Below the pieces are notes generated by a model, which saw only the letters and a program-made list of their open reading frames with translations, did not search any database and was not told the DNA's origin. The position numbers and the translations under genes are program-made. A DNA stretch of 7,556 nt, from assembly GCA_017411125.1 (NCBI GenBank), contig JAFPNP010000117.1, positions 1-7,556 of the forward strand. The letters are read 5' to 3'. Below are positions 1-6,300 of this stretch, piece after piece (position 1 is the stretch's first letter; the number at the start of each line of letters is the position of its first letter). Source of the DNA: Kiritimatiellia bacterium (lineage in GTDB: Bacteria; Verrucomicrobiota; Kiritimatiellia; RFP12; UBA1067).

Positions 1-469
1 GTGCGGAAAGGAGTCTTGGCGCGGCGGCGACCGCCGTGCGGAATATGGTGACGCCTTCGGGCAAGGAGGTTCCGGCAAGGCGGCGTGAACCGCCGCGTTT
101 CCCGCGTGCGCCGCGCAATCCCGAATCGGCGAGAAGCATGGTCCACAGCGGCGCGGCGTTTGTTTCGCTGAACGTGCCGGATGTTGCAAACGCCAGCGGC
201 GCGGCGCCATCGCCGGATGCCGCGAACACCGTGAATCCGCCGCCGGACATATTTACTGCATGGAAGAGGTTCGTTCCGTTCGCCGCGGCGGTCATGACTT
301 CGCCGGACGGATGATCGAGCGCGCGTCCGAACGGATGCGGATGCGCGGCGCGCCACTTGTGCGCCGCCGCGTGCGCGTCGCGCGGCGTCAAAGCGGCGTT
401 CGCCGTTCCCGCCTGGAACGCGGCAAACGCCATTGCCGCCACCGCATATGTGAGAAGGATTGGCTTCAT
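1..469 (-). CDS. Secreted protein with C10-peptidase (streptopain-like) propeptide, N-terminal fragment
   Basis: This reading frame is open from an ATG at 467-469 to the window edge: 156 complete codons with no stop, so the C-terminal part lies outside. Seen directly: residues 1-25 form a signal peptide (Lys2, a hydrophobic Ala/Phe/Leu core, then an A-N-A type cleavage site near residue 25). After it comes an Ala-rich helix with a Trp at residue 39. Residues about 64-100 carry NGTNLFHAVN, then GGGF, then APLAFATSGTF, and residues 106-114 read APLWTMLLA. This order (helix with Trp, N-L-F-x-x-V, G-G-F-x-V, S-G-D-x-x-A-P, S-x-G-x-F, P-L-W) resembles the propeptide of SpeB and other family C10 cysteine peptidases, which keeps the enzyme inactive until secretion. 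The catalytic Cys and His would lie beyond position 1, so peptidase function is inferred. No Shine-Dalgarno sequence precedes the ATG, and a TATAAT box ends 7 bases upstream. Alternative: another exported protein using this propeptide fold. Confidence 0.6.
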   Translation of the reverse strand, partial: MKPILLTYAVAAMAFAAFQAGTANAALTPRDAHAAAHKWRAAHPHPFGRALDHPSGEVMTAAANGTNLFHAVNMSGGGFTVFAASGDGAAPLAFATSGTFSETNAAPLWTMLLADSGLRGARGKRGGSRRLAGTSLPEGVTIFRTAVAAAPRLLSA

Positions 470-476
470 AAAAATC

Positions 477-485
477 ATTATATCA
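477..485 (-). promoter_or_regulatory. Extended -10 promoter, probably giving a leaderless mRNA
   Basis: Read on the minus strand, TGATATAAT (extended -10, TGn plus a consensus -10 hexamer at 477-482) sits only 7 bases before the ATG at 469. A start site 6-8 bases after the -10 would fall on or next to the start codon, so the transcript would have almost no leader. That fits the missing Shine-Dalgarno sequence. No good -35 is visible 16-18 bases upstream. The 12-base string TTTGATATAATG here is identical to the one at the nucleotidyltransferase promoter. Confidence 0.55.
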
Positions 486-491
486 AATTCC

Positions 492-506
492 CGCACAAGG
501 CGTGCG
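492..506. repeat. Short inverted repeat CGCAC-N5-GTGCG upstream of the -10
   Basis: Perfect 5-base arms (492-496 and 502-506) flank AAGGC. The repeat lies where the spacer and -35 of the secreted-protein promoter would be and also downstream of hicA. It could be an operator or a small weak terminator stem. There is no clean U-run, and arms this short occur often by chance in GC-rich DNA. Confidence 0.2.
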
Positions 507-539
507 TCTGCTGAATAAACGCGATTACGACGTGCCGTA

Positions 540-734
540 TCATTCTTCGTCATAAAGTGGCGTTGACAGGCGGCGGATGATGGAACGGGCGGTGAATTCC
601 TTGACTTCGGCGTGGCGCGGCACGGCCTCTTGTTTTCCTGTTATCACGTTGCGGTACAGGTCGTGACCGATGCCGTGGCGTACGAAGACGCATCATTCGT
701 CGCGCAGGCGGGAAACAAGGTCGCGGAATTTCAC
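540..734 (-). pseudogene. hicA: HicA-family mRNA interferase toxin, interrupted by an in-frame UGA at codon 14
   Basis: The frame starts with GTG at 732-734, overlapping the hicB stop by 4 bases (GTGA), and runs 64 codons to a TGA at 540-542. Translation begins VKFRDLVSRLRDE, meets a TGA at 693-695, then continues CVFVRHGIGHDLYRN, a V-P-R-H segment, and an EFTARSIIRRL helix. This matches HicA: an N-terminal helix, the turn usually reading D/E-G-W/C, a strand ending in R-x-G-x-x-H with the catalytic His (residue 24 here), then a V-P-x-H strand and a final helix. The stop falls where the family has Gly, so a single GGA to TGA change explains it. HicA is a small double-stranded-RNA-binding-fold ribonuclease that cleaves mRNA when HicB is absent. 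As read, only a 13-residue peptide would be made, lacking the His. No in-frame ATG follows; in-frame GTG codons come only after the His. The coding pattern past the stop looks intact, suggesting recent loss or a sequencing error. Confidence 0.8.
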
Positions 735-925
735 GCGAACTCCATGACGCCGCATTTGCGGGGTTGCTCGTCGAACGCGCCATCGTTTATGAACGTGCGC
801 AGGTCGCGGAGCATGAACTCCAATTCTTCGATTGTTTCACCTTCGGTGACGTGGTCTGGATAGTCGTTCCAGTAGCCAATGAAACCGCCCTCTTTGGCTG
901 GCCAGTAGGTGTATTGAAGCTGCAT
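731..925 (-). CDS. hicB: HicB-family antitoxin, short form
   Basis: This 64-residue protein has the compact HicB fold (a partial RNase H-like domain): an opening strand MQLQYTYWPAKEGGFIGYW, a proline turn around YPDHVTEGET, and a helix EELEFMLRDLRTFI, followed by a short tail. HicB binds HicA and blocks its ribonuclease activity. Many HicB proteins run to 80-140 residues with a C-terminal DNA-binding domain; this one ends after the core fold, so it probably cannot repress its own promoter by the usual route. The start is well supported: ATG at 923-925 is preceded by AAGGAG (935-940) at 9 bases, with an extended -10 promoter just upstream. The antitoxin gene comes first and overlaps hicA by GTGA, the reverse of the E. 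coli hicAB order. Its toxin partner is nonsense-interrupted, leaving hicB as an orphan antitoxin. Family assignment is firm; the activity is inferred. Confidence 0.82.
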   Translation of the reverse strand: MQLQYTYWPAKEGGFIGYWNDYPDHVTEGETIEELEFMLRDLRTFINDGAFDEQPRKCGVMEFA

Positions 926-947
926 GGTGGTGTTCTCCTTGGCGCAT

Positions 948-976
948 ATTATAGCACATTTTTGGAGCGTCTCGAA
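948..976 (-). promoter_or_regulatory. hicBA promoter (extended -10) overlapping the HAD gene stop codon
   Basis: On the minus strand TGCTATAAT gives a TGn extension and a consensus -10 at 948-953. The last two bases of the HAD valine codon plus its leucine and TAA stop codons form this box. The -35 position (971-976, TTCGAG, 17-base spacer) is a poor match, as expected for an extended -10 promoter. Transcription would start near 941, placing AAGGAG within the first few bases of the mRNA. The module can thus be transcribed independently of the upstream operon. Confidence 0.6.
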
Positions 977-1632
977 CGTAGCGCCAGTATGTGCCGCACG
1001 GCCTCGAGCGGAGAGGCGGTTGTGGCGCATCCGGCCGCCCGCAGGCGTCCGGCGGTCTGGTGGCCGCAATCTACGAGCACCACCCGTGCGCCAAGAGCGG
1101 CGCCGACTTCCGCGTCGTGCAAGGTATCGCCGATGAAGTACAGTTCTGTCTGCGCAGGGAGATTGGCGAGAAGTTCGCGCCCGCGGTCGAGTTTGGATGC
1201 GCCGTCGAGGTTGTCCACGCCGGCGATATGGTCGAAGAACGGGGCAACGCCGAGTTTTGCGGTGTCGCGGAGAAGAAGGTCTTCGCGGAGGGCGCTCAGG
1301 ATGCATTGCCTGAGGCCGTTGGCGCGCGCCAGCTCCAGCGCTTCGACCGAAGCGGCGTTGAGACGCTGCGGTTCGGCGGCGATGAACGTGTGGAAGTCGA
1401 TGCATATTTCGTCCCAGTCCACGCGTTCTAGGTCGATGCCTACCTTTCTGTAGAACGGGCGGACTGGGAATCCGAAATTGGCGCGGTAGAAATCGCGCGT
1501 GACGGGCGGCAGACCGTGCTTGGCGAGCATCCGGCTGAGCGCGGCCACGGCGGCGTCGACGTCGTCCAGCAGCGTGCCGTTCCAATCCCATACAATCGTG
1601 GCGGGCGGGGTTTCCATATGCGAGAGTGTCAT
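949..1632 (-). CDS. HAD-superfamily hydrolase (phosphatase-like), cap-containing
   Basis: This 227-residue protein has the HAD motifs in order: motif I VWDWNGTLLDD (nucleophile Asp16), motif II ILSA with Ser113, the motif III Lys in GASKLDR (Lys147), and motif IV FIGDTLHDAEVG (Asp169, Asp173). About 90 residues between motifs I and II form a helical cap. Length and layout match small phosphatases of the phosphoglycolate phosphatase/PpaX kind, which act on small phosphorylated metabolites in the cytoplasm; the substrate cannot be read from sequence. The second motif I Asp, the usual general acid/base, is Asn18 here, a variant I know from many WDWNGT-type members. Start: ATG at 1630-1632 overlaps the comF stop as ATGA, implying coupling. 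A second ATG at 1615-1617 (METPP) is equally acceptable and sits closer to motif I. The open frame upstream to 1707 lies inside comF and is not used. The TAA stop at 949-951 lies inside the hicB -10 box. Confidence 0.85.
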   Translation of the reverse strand: MTLSHMETPPATIVWDWNGTLLDDVDAAVAALSRMLAKHGLPPVTRDFYRANFGFPVRPFYRKVGIDLERVDWDEICIDFHTFIAAEPQRLNAASVEALELARANGLRQCILSALREDLLLRDTAKLGVAPFFDHIAGVDNLDGASKLDRGRELLANLPAQTELYFIGDTLHDAEVGAALGARVVLVDCGHQTAGRLRAAGCATTASPLEAVRHILALRSRRSKNVL

Positions 1633-2381
1633 CCTTCGCGCAGCCGACGCGCGACTGAAGCGCACCATACGCGAGCCGCGCCGCCTTCCAGCAGCGCCCT
1701 GGCGCAATGGGCGAACGTGTTGCCAGAAGTCATCACGTCGTCGACGAGCAGCACGGTGCGCCCGCGAACGTACCGCGCGTCGGTCGCCTTGAACGCGCCG
1801 GACAAATTCTTGGATCGTTCCTCGCCGGAAAGGCGCGACTGGTGTTCCGTGTCGCGAATGCGGCGGAAGGAACGTTCGTCGACGCGCCGGTTGATGCGCC
1901 GGCCGAGCGAACGGGCGAGAAGGGCGCTCTGGTTGTAGCCGCGCTCGCGCAGGCGTTCGCGGGAAAGCGGCACCGGCACCACGGCATCAATCGAGGAGAA
2001 GTCGAACTTGGCGCGTACCGCGCCCTCGAGCAAGTCGGCAAGGTCTTCCGCCAGCCACGTGGCGTGGCGGAACTTGAAGTCGTTTACGAGCTGGTCCACG
2101 GGAGGCTCGTAGACTACCGCGCTGCGGGCAAACTCGTATGGCGGCTTCGTCTTGGCGCAGACTTCGCATACGAAACCGTGATGCACTGTGGACGGTATTG
2201 CGATGCCGCAGACGCTGCAGCATCCTTCCGCCCCGTGGAAGGGAAGTCCGGCGAAACAGGCGGAGCACAGATGCCGTCCGGGACGGTCTGACGGGCGGGA
2301 ACATTCCTTGACCGCGCAAACGCGCGGCCAGACGCGGTCGGCGACCGCGTTCATCAGCGTGTTCGCCCAGCGGCCCGTCAT
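1629..2381 (-). CDS. comF: ComF-family phosphoribosyltransferase-like protein
   Basis: A 250-residue protein with the two-part ComF architecture. The N-terminal third carries cysteine pairs of a zinc-ribbon type: Cys22/Cys27, Cys39/Cys42, Cys55/Cys58 (CSVCG) and Cys72/Cys75 (CEVC). The rest is a type I phosphoribosyltransferase fold: AVVPVPLS at 133-140, RGYNQS at 147-152, and the PRPP loop LLVDDVMTSGNT at 211-222. ComF is needed for DNA uptake in naturally competent bacteria (cytoplasmic, working with the ComFA helicase and DprA in Gram-positives), but homologues occur widely in species not known to be competent, where the role is unclear. Length fits the family (about 220-250). Start: ATG at 2379-2381 overlaps the upstream stop by ATGA; only a weak GGGAAAAA precedes it, so coupled re-initiation is likely. 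A second ATG lies at 2352-2354. No other competence gene is in view, so the family name is safer than a competence role. Confidence 0.9.
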   Translation of the reverse strand: MTGRWANTLMNAVADRVWPRVCAVKECSRPSDRPGRHLCSACFAGLPFHGAEGCCSVCGIAIPSTVHHGFVCEVCAKTKPPYEFARSAVVYEPPVDQLVNDFKFRHATWLAEDLADLLEGAVRAKFDFSSIDAVVPVPLSRERLRERGYNQSALLARSLGRRINRRVDERSFRRIRDTEHQSRLSGEERSKNLSGAFKATDARYVRGRTVLLVDDVMTSGNTFAHCARALLEGGAARVWCASVARRLREG

Positions 2382-3301
2382 TTTTTCCCGAACAGCGTCG
2401 CGGGATATTCGCCGGCGTCGACGAGCGCTTGGATGGCGTTCGTGACGAAAGGCTTGTCCTCCCGGTAGGTCACTCCGAACCACGAGGATTCCGTCGGCAG
2501 CATCTCCACCGTAGCGGAACCTTCGTGGATCATCTCGTCCACGACGAACGGTATGTACCATTCGCTCTTGGCTTCGGAACCGTGTTTCGCGAGCCATGCG
2601 GGGAAACGCGCTTCGAGGGCGTCGAACAGGCCGGGGGTGAACCCCCACAGATTCATGGAGACTCGCTCGCCGCCCGTGAGCTTCACCGGGGCGTCGGGGT
2701 TCTCGCGGTTTTCGGCGCCTTCCGGAGTGCGCACGAGTTTCGTCATTTCGGTGACGGAGGCGAGGTGGCCGTCCGGCGTGACGTAACAGATGCCGCGCGC
2801 CACGGAGCCGTTGTCGGAAAGCGTGAGATCGAGTTTGTAGCCGACCATCGCGAAGCGCAGAGGGCTTCCAGGCTCGGCAGCGCCGGGCCGGGTGAGGAAC
2901 GCGCCCAGCCGGGCGAATGCGTCGCGTCCGTAGAAATCGTCCGCGTTGATGGCGGCGAATGGTTCCTTTACGGCGTTGCGCGCGGCGCGGATGGCGTGGG
3001 CCGTGCCCCACGGTTTCTCGCGGCCGGCTGGTACGGTGTACGGTGCGGGCAGGTCGGCGATGTCCTGGAACGCATAGTCGACAGGCAGCAGACCTTCGTA
3101 TTTGGAACCGACCTGCCGGCGGAACACGTCCTCTATGTCCTTGCGGATGATGAACACGACCTTGCCGAATCCGGCGCGGTGCGCGTCGAACACGGAGTAG
3201 TCGAGAATCGCCTCGCCGGACGGCCCTACCGGATCGACTTGCTTGAGGCCTCCGTACCGGGAGCCCATCCCGGCGGCGAGTACTACGAGAGTTGGTTTCA
3301 T
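2378..3301 (-). CDS. Nucleotidyltransferase of the sugar-phosphate NTP-transferase fold
   Basis: A 307-residue protein. It opens with LVVLAAGMGSRYGGLKQ (residues 5-21), the G-x-G-x-R...K nucleotide-binding signature of enzymes that join an NTP to a sugar phosphate. Further on are PWGTAHAI (97-104), which contacts the base in this fold, and INADDFYG (118-125) with the metal-binding Asp121/Asp122. The C-terminal half continues with ICYVTPDG, the WGFTPGLF strand and EWYIPFVVDEM. Known relatives make NDP-sugars for envelope polysaccharides; the specific nucleotide and sugar cannot be told from sequence. Start: ATG at 3299-3301 leads straight into the first strand and has AAAGGA 12 bases upstream, somewhat far; an in-frame ATG at 3322 overlaps that site and would add seven residues without homology. 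It heads a three-gene unit with its own strong promoter, and its stop overlaps the comF start by ATGA. No other sugar-pathway gene is in the window. Confidence 0.88.
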   Translation of the reverse strand: MKPTLVVLAAGMGSRYGGLKQVDPVGPSGEAILDYSVFDAHRAGFGKVVFIIRKDIEDVFRRQVGSKYEGLLPVDYAFQDIADLPAPYTVPAGREKPWGTAHAIRAARNAVKEPFAAINADDFYGRDAFARLGAFLTRPGAAEPGSPLRFAMVGYKLDLTLSDNGSVARGICYVTPDGHLASVTEMTKLVRTPEGAENRENPDAPVKLTGGERVSMNLWGFTPGLFDALEARFPAWLAKHGSEAKSEWYIPFVVDEMIHEGSATVEMLPTESSWFGVTYREDKPFVTNAIQALVDAGEYPATLFGKK

Positions 3302-3324
3302 TTGCTTGCGACGTCCTTTCATGT

Positions 3325-3340
3325 CAGTCGGTTTCGACTG
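3325..3340 (-). other. 5'-terminal hairpin in the nucleotidyltransferase operon leader
   Basis: Perfect 6-base arms (CAGTCG and CGACTG) enclose a 4-base loop. With the promoter at 3348-3377 the mRNA should begin near 3341, so this stem would sit right at the 5' end. A terminal stem can protect an mRNA from decay. It has no U-run after it, so it is not a convincing gltB terminator. Confidence 0.4.
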
Positions 3341-3347
3341 GGCGCGC

Positions 3348-3377
3348 ATTATATCAAAGACGGCCGCTCCGTGTCAA
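3348..3377 (-). promoter_or_regulatory. Consensus sigma-70-type promoter of the nucleotidyltransferase-comF-HAD operon
   Basis: TTGACA at 3372-3377 and TATAAT at 3348-3353 are both perfect consensus hexamers, separated by 18 bases, with a TGA just before the -10 giving the extended TGn form. That TGA (3354-3356) is also the gltB stop codon, and the -35 lies in the Leu-Thr codons eight residues from the gltB end. The whole -35 and spacer are therefore coding. Expected start site is about 3341, giving a leader of about 40 bases. Confidence 0.8.
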
Positions 3378-6300
3378 TCGCGCCGCCTGCCGTGGCGCGA
3401 CTTTTGCGAACCTGTGCCGCGTTTCGCGCCATGATTCCACGATGCAGCGCGCCTTGGGCGATTGCGTGCGGGCGACGTGTTCGCGGAGAATCGCGAGAAG
3501 ACGCGCCTCGTCGTCCGAACCTTCTTTCACGGGGAACAGGTCTACCGAATCAAGGTTGCAGTTGAGGTCGAGGTCTCCGTTTTCGTCGTAGACGTAGGCG
3601 ACGCCGCCCGTCATGCCGGCCGCGAAATTGACGCCTACGCGGCCCAGCACAACGGCGACGCCGCCCGTCATGTATTCGCAGCCGTGGTCGCCGACGCCCT
3701 CCGCCACGAGCGTCGCGCCGGAATTGCGGATGCCGAAACGTTCGCCGGCCTGTCCGTTGATGAATATCGCGCCCGACGTGGCGCCGTAGGCGACGACGTT
3801 CCCCGCGATAACGTTGTCTTCGGGCGCGAACGCCGCATTCTCCGGCGGCCTGATCGCGACCGTCCCGCCGGAAAGCGACTTGCCGACGTAGTCGTTCGCC
3901 TCGCCAGCAAGGTCGAATGCCACGCCTTTTGCAAGAAATGCACCGAACGACTGGCCCGCCGTTCCGGCGAAGCGGACTGAAACCGTTTGCCCGGCGGAAA
4001 GTTTTTTGCGGTTGTCCACGAGCCATCCTGAAAGCGCGGCGCCGACGGAACGGTTGCAGTTGGATATTCGGCGCACAAGTCTTGTTTCGCCTTTCTCGAC
4101 CGCCGGAATCAGTTCGCGGGTATCGTAGTTCTGCGGCGGCGGCGCGGCGTGCGGGCGCGTGCCCCCGCGCGCCGTGGCCAGCAGGTCCCCGAAATCGAAA
4201 GGCGATCCATCCTTTGCCTTCAGCAAATCCGCCCGTCCGCGCGCTTCGGTCAACGTCGCAAGGCCAAGCAAGGCAAGGTGTTCGCGCACTTCTTCGGCAA
4301 GGAAGCGGAAGTACGACTGCAGATGCTCCGGCTTCCCGGCGAATTTCCCGCGGAGTTCCTCTTTCTGCGTCGCTATTCCGACGGGACAGCAGTTTAGATT
4401 GCAGTTGCGGCATTGGACGCAGCCGAGCGCGACGAGCATGGAAGTGCCGAACGCGAACTCGTCCGCGCCGAGCATCGCGGCGATCACGATGTCGCGCCCG
4501 GTGCATAGCTGTCCGTCGACCTGGAGTTTCACGCGGCCGCGGAGGTCGTTTTTCAGGAGCGTCTGGTGCGCTTCGGCAAGTCCAAGCTCCCACGGCAGAC
4601 CGGCGTGCTTCATCGACGTGAGCGGCGCGGCGCCAGTCCCGCCGTCGAAGCCGGATATGACGATCACGTCTGCATGGGCTTTCGCGACGCCGGCGGCGAT
4701 CGTGCCGACGCCGGCTTCGGAGACGAGCTTCACGGAAACGCGCGCATCGGGATTGGCGCATTTGAGGTCGTATATGAGCTGCGCCAGGTCTTCTATAGAA
4801 TAGATGTCGTGGTGCGGCGGGGGCGAGATGAGCGTAGTGCCCGGCTTCGCGTGCCTGAGGCGGGCGACGAATTCATTCACCTTGTGTCCGGGAAGTTGCC
4901 CGCCTTCGCCGGGCTTCGCTCCCTGCGCGAGTTTGATTTGAAGGTCCTTTGCGGAGCGTATGTATTCGATCGTCACGCCGAACCTCCCAGACGCGACCTG
5001 CTTGATGGCGCTGTTCCTTTCGGTTCCGAAACGCGCGGGATCCTCGCCGCCCTCGCCGGAATTGGACATCGTGCCGAGGCCGTTCAGGGCGACCGCTATG
5101 GTCTCGTGCGCTTCCGGCGAAAGCGAGCCCAGCGACATCGCGCCGCCGACGAAACGCTTGATGATCGATTCTGGAGATTCCGGAAGTTCCGGATTGTCCG
5201 GATTCTCCGGGAATTTAAACTCCAGCTGCGATCTCAGCGTGACGCGGCTGTTGCAGTCTATGTCGTCGGTGTAGCGTTTGAACCGCTTGTAGTCGCCGTG
5301 CCGCACCGCCTCGCGGAAGTCCACTATGCGCTGCGGCGTCCAGAGATGTTCTTCGCCGCCTTTTCTGGCGCGATATTCGCCGCCGGGCGGAAACATCGGG
5401 CCCGGCGTTTCCATGCTCTTCTCCAGATCTTCCAGTTCCAGTCCTCCGATCGGAGAGGCGACGCCGGCAAAATAGTCTCCGACGATTTTCGGGCCGAGCC
5501 CGACCGCCTCGAAAATGCGCGCCGAACGGTACGACCGGAGGGTGGATATCCCCATCTTCGACATTGTTTTCATCAGCCCTCTGCATACGGCGGATACGTA
5601 GTTCGCCGTGGCTTTGACTGAATCGCCATTTCCGATTTCCGCAACCGCCGCAAGCGCGAGGTACGGGTTCACGGCAGTCGCGCCGAAGCCAAGGAGAACG
5701 GCGAAATGATGCACCTCTCGCACTTCGCCGGACTCGACGACTATTCCGATCGACGGACGCGCACCGGACTTGACGAGCGCGTTGTTCACAGCGGCGACGG
5801 CGAGAAGCGACGGAATGCGGCGCAGACCTCCAGGCGGCGTCCTGTCGGACAGGACGATGATCTTGACTCCGTCGCCAGCCGCCCGCAGCGCATTTGCGGC
5901 TAGTTCGTCAAGGGCGGTCTTGAGGCTGCCGTCGAAATGCAGCCCAAGAGTTCTTGCGGGAAAGTCGGGAATGTTCCTCAGGCGCATCAGTTCGTCGTCG
6001 GTCAACACGGGGCGCGTCATCTTGACGAGGCGAGCATGTTCCGGCGTTTCCGAGAGGATGTTGCCGTCGTTTCCTATGTAGGTCATTATCGACATTTCCA
6101 GCTCTTCGCGGATGGAGTCGATCGGCGGATTCGTCACCTGCGCGAACAGCTGGTGGAAATAGTCGAACAGGATGCGCGGCCTCCGGGAAAGCGCCGCCAG
6201 CGCGGCGTCGTTGCCCATTGCCCCTACGGGCTCGCCGCCGGTTTCCGCCATCGGGCGCAGAATCAGGTCGACGTCCTCCGCCGTCCAGCCGAATCGCCGC

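Noticed and set aside
470..539. Rho-independent terminator after hicA
   Set aside because: The best stem has only five base pairs and is followed by GGAATTT instead of a U-run.
693..695. UGA in hicA read as glycine under a variant genetic code (as in Gracilibacteria/SR1)
   Set aside because: UGA ends gltB, the nucleotidyltransferase, comF, hicB and hicA itself at positions that fit family lengths and the 4-base overlaps. One UGA at a Gly position is better explained by mutation or sequence error.
693..698. Selenocysteine insertion at the hicA UGA
   Set aside because: The family position is Gly, not Cys, HicA uses no redox residue, and I see no clear stem-loop just after the UGA.
550..783. 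77-codon minus-strand frame overlapping hicB and hicA
   Set aside because: It is Arg/Pro-rich with no family resemblance and runs out of frame through the HicA-coding sequence, which explains the DNA better.
1633..1707. Longer N-terminus for the HAD protein starting at 1707
   Set aside because: The extra 25 residues are Arg-rich, lie inside the end of comF and carry no family sequence. The ATGA-overlap start is better.
2429..3565. 378-codon plus-strand frame opposite the nucleotidyltransferase
   Set aside because: It lies entirely antisense to a clear gene, its composition is that of a GC-rich shadow frame, and it has no recognisable domain.
4566..5621. 351-codon plus-strand frame opposite gltB
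   Set aside because: It is antisense to well-conserved GltB FMN-domain coding sequence, with no motif and no ribosome binding site.
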